The notes beneath the pieces were generated by a model, which saw only the letters and a program-made list of their open reading frames with translations, ran no database searches and had not been told where the DNA came from. A program made the translations under genes and the position numbers. A DNA stretch of 44,997 nucleotides from DSXH01 sp037446915. GTDB taxonomy: Bacteria > Bacteroidota > Ignavibacteria > Ignavibacteriales > Melioribacteraceae. Within the stretch, counting starts at the first letter, position 1, and every line of letters begins with the position of its first letter. This document shows, piece by piece, positions 1 to 8,655 of the stretch. The DNA is taken from contig JBBIHP010000011.1 of assembly GCA_037446915.1 (NCBI GenBank), positions 1-44,997 of the forward strand, given 5' to 3'.

Positions 1-92
1 TCAATAGGTCTTTGTGCGCTGGTCTTTGTGCTATAAACAAGGCAACTAATTATAATAAAATAAATTAGGCTGATTTTTCTAATTGAATTCAT
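1..92 (-). CDS. 5' end of an exported protein (signal peptide only; possibly SCO1/SenC-type)
   Basis: An ATG at 92 opens a frame that runs off the left edge. The 30 visible residues form a classical signal peptide: MNSIRK, then a hydrophobic stretch (about residues 7-21), then a polar region with a likely cleavage site at Thr-Ser-Ala|Gln. The ATG lies 9 nt after the stop of the upstream cytochrome c gene, on the same strand, so it is very probably the next gene of the ACIII operon. No mature sequence is visible, so the product cannot be read. In related operons ACIII genes are often followed by a SCO1/SenC copper chaperone and cytochrome oxidase genes; that is the basis of the guess. No strong ribosome binding site is seen. 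Confidence 0.55.
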   Translation of the reverse strand, partial: MNSIRKISLIYFIIISCLVYSTKTSAQRPI

Positions 93-101
93 TGCTATTT
101 A

Positions 102-1025
102 TCAAATTAATGATTTTACATAATCAAGCATAATACGGAACTGTTCATTTTTGAGTCTGATAATCGATGGCTTAAAACCGAAATCAACAGGATTATTTTT
201 AATTATTTGGAAAAGTTTATCGGGAGTCTGTTGAGAATTTGAAAATAATAAATAAAGCGATTTTTCAAGGTTAATAGTATTATTAAGGAGCAAGAGAGCA
301 GATGAGTTCTCATTAGCCAATAACTTCTCTTTAACCAATTCTACTTTTGAATTAATGTGATCCTGTTCGGCAATAATTAAACTGGCTGCTCTGGTTACAG
401 AAATCTGATTAGGTTGAATTGTACCGGCAGACAAATTATATGTTGTATTTAACTGACTAACCTGAGCTTCAGTAACCGGTGGAAATTCTACAAATGTTCT
501 AATGTAATGAATTATATCCAATCGATCGGATGGCGGAAGATACTCATAAGCAGCCATTCCTTTTGTAATAATTCCCTCCTGTAGTGTTTTATAGAGAGCA
601 TCTATTGAACGTCCATTTGTCCAGCCATCTGTCTGATGAAAATTTCTCGGTTTTGGATTAAGCATCAAACCGGCTGGTCCATCACCCAATCCATTATCAC
701 CATGGCACGATTTACAGTTGCCGTCAAATAATTCTTTCCCCCTGGAAATCATTTCCTTTGTTGGACTCATAATAGAGTTGAGATCAACAGCAGGGATGAT
801 GCCGCCTTTTTTCTCAACTACTTCCCTCTTAATTAATGATGAATCGATAATTCCAACATTCTGTTCATTAAAAGAAATTGGTATTAATTTATGTCCGAAG
901 AAAATTCCAAAAGCAAGAATTAGAATAAAGAAATAGACAAAGAACCATCCGTATAGTCTTAATGGTGATTTTAATAATTCTCTAAAGTCTATTTCGTCAC
1001 GAATTTTTTGTTTTTCCATATTCAT
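102..1025 (-). CDS. Membrane-anchored monoheme cytochrome c of the ACIII operon
   Basis: A 307-residue protein with one N-terminal membrane segment (about residues 25-45) and a single class I cytochrome c domain. The heme site is CKSCH at residues 104-108 and a likely axial Met lies near residue 157 (KGMAAYEYLP). About 125 residues after the heme domain (from about 180) are predicted mostly helical and contain no Cys-based heme motif; I do not recognise this tail. The gene is last of the act genes, 8 nt after the NrfD-like gene, and precedes a partial exported protein. It probably carries electrons from ACIII to the terminal oxidase, or is an additional ACIII subunit. The heme domain is clear; the exact subunit name is not, because the upstream fused gene already supplies an ActE-like cytochrome. 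Confidence 0.85.
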   Translation of the reverse strand: MNMEKQKIRDEIDFRELLKSPLRLYGWFFVYFFILILAFGIFFGHKLIPISFNEQNVGIIDSSLIKREVVEKKGGIIPAVDLNSIMSPTKEMISRGKELFDGNCKSCHGDNGLGDGPAGLMLNPKPRNFHQTDGWTNGRSIDALYKTLQEGIITKGMAAYEYLPPSDRLDIIHYIRTFVEFPPVTEAQVSQLNTTYNLSAGTIQPNQISVTRAASLIIAEQDHINSKVELVKEKLLANENSSALLLLNNTINLEKSLYLLFSNSQQTPDKLFQIIKNNPVDFGFKPSIIRLKNEQFRIMLDYVKSLI

Positions 1026-1033
1026 AAAAAATT

Positions 1034-2221
1034 TTATAACCTGAAATCGATTCCACGTTTTAGTTTGGGATCTCCAATTGCTACTAAATTATTTTTCTTT
1101 GATAACTGAACAAATAAAAGAATTACTATACCAACTGAAAGTACAGGGAAAGCTATTTCAATCCAGCTAAATAATATTCCATCTTTACTGTAATTAGGCA
1201 TAGCCAGCCAATATAAATCATACCAGTGTGCAAACAATAACCATACTGACATAATCTTGAGTCTTTTAGGATCCATTTTTGATGGTTGAGATAATAATCC
1301 AAAATATGGGATAGCAAATCGTATAAAAATTAATCCTATTGTATAGTAGATCCAATTACCTTCCCATCTTTGTAAGAACCAGAAAGTCTCTTCGGGTAAA
1401 TTAGCATACCAGATTAGTAAGAACTGACTGAATGCAATGTATGCCCAGAAATTTGTGAATGCAAACATAAATGCACCGAGACTATAATAATGGTCATTGG
1501 TCAACCCCTTAACCAAATATCCATTCTCATTTAACATAACAACAACAAATGTAACAGCAGCAAAAGCTGCAAGGATTGAACCTGAAAAGTAATAGACTCC
1601 AAAAATTGTTGAGAACCAGTGTGGTTCCAGACTCATCAGCCAATCGAATGCAAAGAAAGAAATTGTAATTCCAAAAACAGGTATGAATGCAGCAGATAGT
1701 TTTATATTCTTTTTTGTTAATGATGGATCGAAAGTTAAATCCTGTTTTTTAGATGTTCTTGTAATGAAGTAATAAAATACTATCCACAATAAAATGAAAA
1801 GCACTACGCGCACCATAAAGAATTCAACATTAAGATAAGGGGCTTTACCTTTCAATATTTTATCTGCTTCAACAACTTCAGGATGCATCCAGTGAAATAT
1901 ATCTCCGAGTTTAAAGAGTAACGGAACAACTACTACAGGAAGAACAAGCAAAATTGTCGAAAGAAATTCAGGAATTCTTCTGAATGGTGTACTCCATACT
2001 GCACCGGCGACATATTCAACTGCAACCAGGAAAAGAGATCCTAACCCAACACTGGTTAAGAAACTTAGCATTATAATATTATTAAAAGCACTACGGGAAG
2101 AGTCGGTTAAATATGATGCAGCTACTCCAATAAGACCAATTATAAATAATACTAAACCAATTGTTCTGATTTTTGCAGGTAATTCTTTTTTCTGATATTC
2201 TACATTATGAGTTGAACTCAT
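1034..2221 (-). CDS. actF: ACIII subunit ActF (NrfD/PsrC-like quinol-binding membrane subunit 2)
   Basis: A 395-residue polytopic membrane protein with about ten hydrophobic helices and no cofactor motif. This fits ActF, the shorter NrfD/PsrC-related subunit of alternative complex III, often annotated as quinol:cytochrome c oxidoreductase quinone-binding subunit 2. Its ATG at 2221 overlaps the stop of the upstream actD-actE gene in an ATGA junction, which indicates translational coupling. In characterised ACIIIs the NrfD-like subunits form the membrane core; whether this one binds quinol is not shown by the sequence. The position between the cytochrome-bearing subunit and the terminal cytochrome c supports the assignment. 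Confidence 0.88.
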   Translation of the reverse strand: MSSTHNVEYQKKELPAKIRTIGLVLFIIGLIGVAASYLTDSSRSAFNNIIMLSFLTSVGLGSLFLVAVEYVAGAVWSTPFRRIPEFLSTILLVLPVVVVPLLFKLGDIFHWMHPEVVEADKILKGKAPYLNVEFFMVRVVLFILLWIVFYYFITRTSKKQDLTFDPSLTKKNIKLSAAFIPVFGITISFFAFDWLMSLEPHWFSTIFGVYYFSGSILAAFAAVTFVVVMLNENGYLVKGLTNDHYYSLGAFMFAFTNFWAYIAFSQFLLIWYANLPEETFWFLQRWEGNWIYYTIGLIFIRFAIPYFGLLSQPSKMDPKRLKIMSVWLLFAHWYDLYWLAMPNYSKDGILFSWIEIAFPVLSVGIVILLFVQLSKKNNLVAIGDPKLKRGIDFRL

Positions 2222-3357
2222 TTTAGATCGGACTCCTTAGCGTTAAGTGCTCTTTGTAATACTCTTATATAATTTACAACAGCCCATCTTTCTTCCGTTG
2301 TCATTTGAGAAGAATAAGATGGCATTACATTTTGACCGTCTGTAATTACATGGAAGATTCTTCCATCTTTCCAGTTACGGATTTTTTCTGAATGTAAACT
2401 TGGCGGATTAGGAAATTGACCCCGTAACCGGCTGTCACCTTCGCCATGATAACCATGACACGGACTGCAGTAAGTATCATATTTTTTCTGGCCCATCTCA
2501 AGAACCGGTTTAGTAAATGGTAATGGATTCGATAGATTTATTTCTGCTGCATCGGGCTGACCTTTGAATAAGTATGGTAAGTGTCCTCTGGAAATTGTTC
2601 CTTCTACGGGTTCTCTCATTCCATAACCATCAGTGAATAATGTGGAAGTTGCCTGGGGATTTAATTTATCCTGTTCCATCATCCAATCGAATGGCGGCAT
2701 ATAAAGTAATTTATTCAATACAAAATAAGAAACGCCGGAAGTTAAAAGAGCCGTGAACAATAAAAATCCGATAAACTTCGGCTCAAGAATTTTATGTTTA
2801 TAATTAATCTCTTCATTATCGAAATAAACCGCAGTAATTTCTTTAGCACCTAATCCGGTTAAGAATATTTTTACCTGTTCTTCATTAAATTTTTCGTCTT
2901 CTGCCTGAATACTTATTCCATATTTATTTGAAGAAACTTTTTTCATATAATCAGTATCATGCAGAGGGTGGGCATTATTAGGCAATTTGAAAAAGATAAA
3001 GAGCATTGTAAGAACAGTTGCAATAGCTGCTGAGAGAACAGTAACTTCAAACATCACAGGTACATATGCCGGGAAAGAGAAAAATGGTTTACCACCAATT
3101 ATTATGGGGTAATCTACAGCAGACATCCAGAACATAAGTAATAAAGCTGCAAGTGCACCTGATAATCCAACGACGAGAGCAACGTAACCAAGCTTAGAAG
3201 GCGGAAGCTTCATCGCTTTATTCATCCCGTGCAATGGATAAGGCGTATGGACGTCATATTTCTTAAATCCATAATCGGATGTTTTTTCCGCTGCATAAAT
3301 TATTTCATCAGGAGTGTCAAAAATTCCTGTATAACTATATAAAATCTTATTGCTCAT
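2218..3357 (-). CDS. Fused ACIII subunit: ActD (DUF3341) joined to ActE-like monoheme cytochrome c
   Basis: One 379-residue frame holds two subunits that are usually separate. Residues 1 to about 185 match ActD/DUF3341: a soluble N-terminus, two transmembrane helices (about 56-80 and 100-124) and a small cytoplasmic domain. A third helix (about 195-217) leads into the ActE-type region, with MPPFDWMM near 220 and a cytochrome c domain carrying heme site CSPCH at 297-301 and likely axial Met345 in NVMPSY. The frame is continuous with no sign of a frameshift. The third helix would anchor the heme domain on the periplasmic side, replacing the lipid anchor known for ActE in some species. It starts 2 nt after actC and overlaps actF by ATGA. 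Both domain assignments are strong; the fusion is the unusual feature. Confidence 0.9.
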   Translation of the reverse strand: MSNKILYSYTGIFDTPDEIIYAAEKTSDYGFKKYDVHTPYPLHGMNKAMKLPPSKLGYVALVVGLSGALAALLLMFWMSAVDYPIIIGGKPFFSFPAYVPVMFEVTVLSAAIATVLTMLFIFFKLPNNAHPLHDTDYMKKVSSNKYGISIQAEDEKFNEEQVKIFLTGLGAKEITAVYFDNEEINYKHKILEPKFIGFLLFTALLTSGVSYFVLNKLLYMPPFDWMMEQDKLNPQATSTLFTDGYGMREPVEGTISRGHLPYLFKGQPDAAEINLSNPLPFTKPVLEMGQKKYDTYCSPCHGYHGEGDSRLRGQFPNPPSLHSEKIRNWKDGRIFHVITDGQNVMPSYSSQMTTEERWAVVNYIRVLQRALNAKESDLK

Positions 3358-3359
3358 TA

Positions 3360-4727
3360 TTAATGATCCTTATGAGTAGGTTGTGCATCATCAACAACCG
3401 CTTTAACCTCAGCAATTGAAACAACTGGTAATGCCTTTGTAAATAATAATATCCATGTGAAGAAGAAACCAAAACTTCCTATCAGTATCATGGCATCAAC
3501 ATATGTTGGTTTGTAATATGCCCAGCTCGATGGTAAATAATCTCTTGATAACGATGTAACTACAATTACAAATCTCTCGAACCACATTCCCACATTTACA
3601 AATACCGCAACAATGAACATAACCGGGATTGATCTTCTAATTTTCTTAAACCAGAATAATTGAGGAGTGATAACATTACATGTCACCATTATCCAGTAAG
3701 CCCATGCATATGGCCCGAATGCCCTGTTAAGAAATGTAAATTGCTCTGGCTGAACTCCGCTGTACCATGCAATAAAAAATTCCATTGCATAAGCATATCC
3801 AACCATTGAGCCCGTAACAAGCATTATCTTATTCATCTTTTCAAGTGTGTCAAGTGTAATTATATGTTCGTAATTGAAAATTCTACGGACAAAAATTAAT
3901 ACGTTTTGAACCATTGCAAATCCTGAGAATACAGCACCGGCAACAAAGTATGGCGGGAAAATTGTTGTGTGCCATCCGGGCAATATAGATACTGCAAAAT
4001 CGAAACTAACAATTGTATGAACAGATAGGACAAGTGGAGTTGCAAAACCGGCAAGAATTAAATAAACCATTTCATAATGCTGCCAGTGACGGTTCGAAAA
4101 TCTCCATCCTAAACTGAACGTTGAATAAATTACTTTCTTAATTTTTGTTGAAGTTCTTTCCCTTAGAGTTGCAAAATCGGGTATTAATCCTACATACCAG
4201 AATATTAACGATACCATGAAATATGTGGATACTGCAAAAACATCCCACAGCAAAGGTGAGGTAAAGTTAACCCACAACCCGTGTTGATTTGGATATGGCA
4301 TTAACCATCCATCAAGCCAGGGTCTGCCAACGTGTATTAATGGAAATAATAATGCAGTCATTACCGCAAAGATTGTCATCCCTTCTGCAAATCTTGCAAT
4401 TCCAGTTCTCCACTTTTGCCGGAACAGAAAAAGAATTGCAGAGATTAATGTACCGGCATGACCAATACCAACCCAGAATACGAAATTAACAATATCGAAT
4501 GCCCATCCAACCGGATTGTTATTACCCCACATTCCTATTCCATACCAGAATGTTAATCCAAGTCCAATAACAAAGAGTCCGAGCATCGAAAGAGTTATCG
4601 ACAGAGCAATGTAAAACTTTTTATCCGGCCTGGTTTCTAATGGTTTGGAAATAATATCATCGAGGGAACGTAATGCCGGCTTCCCTTCTACAACCGATAA
4701 TTCCTGTGTATAATCAACAACGCTCAC
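3360..4727 (-). CDS. actC: ACIII subunit ActC (NrfD/PsrC-like quinol-oxidising membrane subunit)
   Basis: A 455-residue integral membrane protein of the NrfD/PsrC (polysulfide reductase membrane subunit) family with about ten helices. In ACIII, ActC contacts the ActB iron-sulfur subunit and is the favoured site of menaquinol oxidation. Both ends face the cytoplasm in the family; the N-terminus here is a short polar segment and the C-terminus is charged. The start is GTG at 4727, sharing one base with the actB stop (TAGTG), with a strong GGAGG ribosome binding site 7-8 nt upstream. The stop lies 2 nt before the fused actD-actE gene. Order and length match ACIII operons, so the assignment is firm. 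Confidence 0.92.
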   Translation of the reverse strand: MSVVDYTQELSVVEGKPALRSLDDIISKPLETRPDKKFYIALSITLSMLGLFVIGLGLTFWYGIGMWGNNNPVGWAFDIVNFVFWVGIGHAGTLISAILFLFRQKWRTGIARFAEGMTIFAVMTALLFPLIHVGRPWLDGWLMPYPNQHGLWVNFTSPLLWDVFAVSTYFMVSLIFWYVGLIPDFATLRERTSTKIKKVIYSTFSLGWRFSNRHWQHYEMVYLILAGFATPLVLSVHTIVSFDFAVSILPGWHTTIFPPYFVAGAVFSGFAMVQNVLIFVRRIFNYEHIITLDTLEKMNKIMLVTGSMVGYAYAMEFFIAWYSGVQPEQFTFLNRAFGPYAWAYWIMVTCNVITPQLFWFKKIRRSIPVMFIVAVFVNVGMWFERFVIVVTSLSRDYLPSSWAYYKPTYVDAMILIGSFGFFFTWILLFTKALPVVSIAEVKAVVDDAQPTHKDH

Positions 4728-7700
4728 TAATTACCCTCCGGATGAGTATTTCTAAGTTTTGCTATATATGTAACATTTGGTTTTATATTCAATTCTTCCA
4801 GAACATGGTAAGCAAGATTATGATCCCGCATTTTGGAAATTTTGGATTCGGGATCGTTCATGTCTCCAAATACAATTGCATTGGTAGGACAGGCTTGCTG
4901 ACAAGCAGTAACAACATCAGAACCTTTTAATTCTCTTCCTTCAGTAATTGCATCGGACCTGGCTTCCATAATTCTTTGAATACAGAAAGTACATTTTTCC
5001 ATAACGCCACGGGATCTAACAGTTACTTCAGGATTGTTGACCAGTGCAGTTAAATTATTCTGATAATACTCATCGGCAAAATGATCCCTGAAATCAAAAA
5101 AGTTGTATCGTCTAACTTTATAAGGACAGTTATTAGAGCAATATCTTGTTCCCACACAACGATTATATGCCATCTGGTTTAAGCCATCGGGACTGTGATT
5201 GGTTGCATTTACAGGGCAAACATTTTCGCAAGGTGCATTATCGCAATGCTGGCATAGCATCGGTTGATTACTTACGATCGGATCATCCGGTGTCCCGGAA
5301 TAATATCTATCAATTCGCATCCACTGCATTTCTCTTCCTCTTTCAACCTGATCTTTACCTACAACAGGAATATTATTTTCAACATTACAGGAGGTAACAC
5401 ACGCGGTACAACTTGTACATTTATTTAAGTCGATAGACATTGCCCATTTAACACCTGTGTATTTGTGTTCGCGTGTTATTCCGAAAATATCATGCTTTTC
5501 ATGATGCAGAAAATGCGGGTCTTTTTTGTAACCTTCTACTGTTCCTTCCTGAATAATTTTTCTTATTCTGTGAAAGTCTTTTACAAATGTATCATCCAGT
5601 GAATGATGCTCTTGTGTTGATACGAGTTTGTGTTTATCACCGGTTTTTTTAACAGTAATATTACTTATTACAAATGGTGATGATGATAAATTCTTACTCA
5701 TTAAACTGATTGGATTGAAGCCAACACCTTTGCCTACATCACCAACAACTGTTCTGCCGTATCCTAATTCGATATTAATTGTTTTTTCAGCTACACCGGG
5801 TTGAACAACAACTGGTACATTAAAAGTTTTTCCGTTTGCACTTAATTCAATTACATCATCCATATCAACATTCAGCTCTTTAGCAAGCAAAGGTGAAATT
5901 GAAGCATAATTATCCCATGATACTTTACTTACCGGGTGTGGGACTTCCTGTAACCATCCGTTATTTGCAAATCTGCCGTCGCCAACAAAATAACCTTCCG
6001 TTAAATGGAGCGTGTAACCATTGGTTTCAATAAAATTACTTTGATTTGTCAGTGAATTGAAATTAAAGTTGGCAATTTTATTCTCTTCATTGAATGTTAT
6101 AAATCCATCATGTAATGCGGAATACCAGAATGTTTTTTCATCAGCTGAATTTTTTATAGCCGAATAGATGCCGGTATTAAATGAATTGATTAAGTATTTA
6201 TGGTAGAGATCATCTTTATATACGGAAGGATCGCCGCTTATCCATGTAAGTAAAACTGATTCTTTTTGTCGTGTATTGAATATTGGTGCAATAACCGGCT
6301 GCTGTAAACTATAAACGCCAGCTCTAATATTTGAATCGCCCCAGCTTTCTAACTGGTTATTTACAGGTAATACAAATTTACAGACTGCAGAAGTTTCATT
6401 TTCGGATTCAGTTAATGAAATGGCGCCGGAAACTTTTTTAAGTGCTGCTTCATAACCCATATCACCGGGAAGTATAAACACAGGATTGGTGTCTAAATGA
6501 ATTACAACGTCAACATTTCCATTATTCATTGAATCAATTAATTTAATTATTTCTTCGTTCTTTGCATACGGTATAAATGTTTTGAATACACTTGAATAAT
6601 CATATAAAGCTGTAATGCCTAAAATCTCATTAAGGAAATTAACCGCAACCTGAACATCTTTTGATAAAGTATCTCCGGCATATACTATCGACTTACCTTT
6701 ATTTGCAATAAGATCTTTTAACAAAAGATTTACTTTTGATCTGTCAATTTTCAAATCTGTATTGGTACTATTAATCCTGTTAATAATATCATTGCTCAGG
6801 TTAATTGATGAACCTGATTTTAAGACTTCCTTAATAAGCATCATTACAAACTGATATTGTCTATCAGGAGAAATACTAATTCTATAATCAGCCATCATAC
6901 CTGTGGCACTCATTCTTCCTTCGGCAACATAGAGTCTATTAAAATTAACTTTATCTACTACATCTCTTTTACTTGAATACTTTTGCATGTTTTCAATAAA
7001 ATTACCTTCATTTCCAAGGAAGTCAGAGTCTAATGAAAGAATGATATTTGCCTGATCAAATTTTATTGCGGGATAATTATAACTACCATAAGATTCGAAC
7101 CATGCTTCGCTTCTTAATTTATCGCCAACCAATTCAATAGAATAAATTTTGGTTGAAGAATATTTCGTCTTAAAATCATCTAATAATTTTTTAACAGTTG
7201 GAGATATTACCTTACTGGTTACAATTGCGATTTCTTTATTATTCTTTCTTGCATTATCTAAAAGAGTAATTACATCTTTATCAATATTTTCCCAGCCGGA
7301 CTTCCTTCCGGAAATTAGAGGTTCTTTTAATCTTTCGGGATCATACAGATTGAGTATACTTGCCTGACCTTTAGAGCAGATTTTTCCATTGTTAATTGGG
7401 TGCTCGGGGTTGCCATCAATTTTTATTGGTCTGCCTTCCCGTGTTTTAACTAAAATTCCACATGATTGAGCACATCCATTACAAGTTGATGCATAATAAT
7501 TTGCTTTACCTGGTTTTATCTCTTCCGGGCGTTTGTTGTATGGAATTATTTCACCTTTATCACGGTAGTCTGTGCAAGCTGTAGCAGCAAATGCAGTTGA
7601 AGCGGTTAAAAGAGCAATGAATCTCCGTCTCGATAATCCGGATAATTTCGATTCATCAAAATCCTCTGTTACACCTTCTAAAAATTCATTGGCTTTTATT

Positions 7701-7786
7701 TTTAATAAATCCGGATCGTTATTATAATCCTTTAAACTCTTCCAGTATTCTTTTTTCAATTCTTTTGAATTCCGGTTCTCATTCAT
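4727..7786 (-). CDS. actB: ACIII subunit ActB (molybdopterin-oxidoreductase-like plus iron-sulfur domain)
   Basis: A 1019-residue periplasmic subunit. After about 50 polar residues comes a Tat motif, SRRRFIALL (52-60), then Ala-Thr-Ala-Cys71, which resembles a lipobox and could be lipidated. Residues from about 95 to 750 resemble the catalytic chain of molybdopterin oxidoreductases; characterised ActB proteins carry no molybdenum. Near its start is a Cys set at 102, 105, 109 and 137, spaced like the N-terminal iron-sulfur site of that family. The C-terminal part (from about 780) is a ferredoxin-like domain with four Cys groups: CTSCTAC, CQHCDNAPC, CVGTRYCSNNC and CTFC...CQQAC. These clusters would pass electrons from ActC to the heme subunits. 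An AGG ribosome binding site lies within the end of the preceding small ORF. Confidence 0.95.
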   Translation of the reverse strand: MNENRNSKELKKEYWKSLKDYNNDPDLLKIKANEFLEGVTEDFDESKLSGLSRRRFIALLTASTAFAATACTDYRDKGEIIPYNKRPEEIKPGKANYYASTCNGCAQSCGILVKTREGRPIKIDGNPEHPINNGKICSKGQASILNLYDPERLKEPLISGRKSGWENIDKDVITLLDNARKNNKEIAIVTSKVISPTVKKLLDDFKTKYSSTKIYSIELVGDKLRSEAWFESYGSYNYPAIKFDQANIILSLDSDFLGNEGNFIENMQKYSSKRDVVDKVNFNRLYVAEGRMSATGMMADYRISISPDRQYQFVMMLIKEVLKSGSSINLSNDIINRINSTNTDLKIDRSKVNLLLKDLIANKGKSIVYAGDTLSKDVQVAVNFLNEILGITALYDYSSVFKTFIPYAKNEEIIKLIDSMNNGNVDVVIHLDTNPVFILPGDMGYEAALKKVSGAISLTESENETSAVCKFVLPVNNQLESWGDSNIRAGVYSLQQPVIAPIFNTRQKESVLLTWISGDPSVYKDDLYHKYLINSFNTGIYSAIKNSADEKTFWYSALHDGFITFNEENKIANFNFNSLTNQSNFIETNGYTLHLTEGYFVGDGRFANNGWLQEVPHPVSKVSWDNYASISPLLAKELNVDMDDVIELSANGKTFNVPVVVQPGVAEKTINIELGYGRTVVGDVGKGVGFNPISLMSKNLSSSPFVISNITVKKTGDKHKLVSTQEHHSLDDTFVKDFHRIRKIIQEGTVEGYKKDPHFLHHEKHDIFGITREHKYTGVKWAMSIDLNKCTSCTACVTSCNVENNIPVVGKDQVERGREMQWMRIDRYYSGTPDDPIVSNQPMLCQHCDNAPCENVCPVNATNHSPDGLNQMAYNRCVGTRYCSNNCPYKVRRYNFFDFRDHFADEYYQNNLTALVNNPEVTVRSRGVMEKCTFCIQRIMEARSDAITEGRELKGSDVVTACQQACPTNAIVFGDMNDPESKISKMRDHNLAYHVLEELNIKPNVTYIAKLRNTHPEGN

Positions 7787-7789
7787 TTG

Positions 7790-7963
7790 CTAAACCTTAT
7801 TATTTCTTTTAACAGCATTAGGATGAATTTGTATGTTAATTTTATCTTTATTCTTTACAGAGGCAAAAAGTTTTATTGGCAATGCTGATGCAAGAAAAGC
7901 GTATAATGATCCTTTACCAACTGTACTAAAAAAATTCTTCCTTGTATATTTTTTAATATTCAT
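7790..7963 (-). CDS. Tiny Tat-signal-like protein between actA and actB
   Basis: A 57-residue ORF between the pentaheme cytochrome and actB. The ATG at 7963 is chosen over a longer frame because GGAG sits 9 nt upstream and the longer form would overlap actA. The N-terminus reads KKYTRKNFFSTVGKG, resembling the Tat consensus (S/T)RRxFLK with Arg-Lys in place of Arg-Arg. It is followed by a hydrophobic stretch (about residues 18-31) and a short basic tail ending HPNAVKRNNKV. There is no heme, iron-sulfur or other cofactor motif. The stop (TAG) is 3 nt from the actB ATG and the ORF end contains the actB ribosome binding site, so the two are probably coupled. It may be a small extra ACIII subunit, a chaperone-like peptide or a degenerate remnant. 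The function is unknown. Confidence 0.6.
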   Translation of the reverse strand: MNIKKYTRKNFFSTVGKGSLYAFLASALPIKLFASVKNKDKINIQIHPNAVKRNNKV

Positions 7964-7980
7964 ACTTTGCTCCAACAAAA

Positions 7981-8550
7981 TTAGCGGTGACATGCCCAAC
8001 AGTTATCGGGACCATTATTTACTTTTTCCAGATACGGTAAATTCTTATGAGGTTCTCTATGACAATCTAAACATGCATTCATTGTAAATTGTCTTACCTG
8101 CCCAACAACTTCCATTTCTTTTATATCGCCATGGCAACTTGCACAATCTATACCCTTATTAACATGAACGCTATGATTGAAATATGCATAATCAGGAATT
8201 TTGTGAATTCTCTTCCAGGGGATTGGTTTACCTTCTTCATAATACTGTGTTAGTTTTACAATTTCAGGTTTATCTTTGCGTGCAACTGAATGGCAATTCA
8301 TACATACATTAACAGAAGGGATAGTTGCATGCCTTCCTTTACCAACTTCAGTATGGCAATACTGACAATCAATTGCCATTGCACCGGCATGAAGTTTATG
8401 AGAAAATTTTATCGGTTGTTCGGGTGTATATCCTATACCGTCTCTCTCCGGTCTTGAGATGTAATATGTCAATACAAATGTTGTTGCTATTACAAATAGT
8501 GTTAATGGTAGGCGGATTTTTAATGCATAATCAAGAACAGTCTTTTTCAT
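7981..8550 (-). CDS. actA: ACIII subunit ActA, pentaheme cytochrome c
   Basis: A 189-residue protein with one N-terminal membrane helix (about residues 13-31) and five CXXCH heme sites at 62-66 (CQYCH), 83-87 (CMNCH), 136-140 (CASCH), 160-164 (CLDCH) and 184-188 (CWACH). The number of hemes, the length and the membrane anchor match ActA, the multiheme cytochrome that with ActE forms the electron exit path of alternative complex III. It is the first gene of the operon. The 220 bp upstream presumably hold the promoter, although I could not find a TAnnTTTG box there. AGGG lies 7 nt before the ATG. The C-terminus ends one residue after the last heme motif. Confidence 0.94.
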   Translation of the reverse strand: MKKTVLDYALKIRLPLTLFVIATTFVLTYYISRPERDGIGYTPEQPIKFSHKLHAGAMAIDCQYCHTEVGKGRHATIPSVNVCMNCHSVARKDKPEIVKLTQYYEEGKPIPWKRIHKIPDYAYFNHSVHVNKGIDCASCHGDIKEMEVVGQVRQFTMNACLDCHREPHKNLPYLEKVNNGPDNCWACHR

Positions 8551-8655
8551 TTAAGCCCTATAATAAAGTCCCTTCGTAAGTAATTAAACCCATTTCCTGT
8601 TTTTACTGAAAGAGTTCAATACCAGATTTGTTAGATTTTATTAATTAAGACATGC

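Noticed and set aside
7..31. Direct repeat GGTCTTTGTGC twice with a 14-nt period
   Set aside because: It lies inside the signal-peptide coding frame of the partial gene, only two copies exist, and the period is not a multiple of three. Probably chance or slippage.
7964..7999. Longer form of the small ORF starting at 7999
   Set aside because: It would overlap the end of actA, and the GGAG ribosome binding site fits the ATG at 7963.
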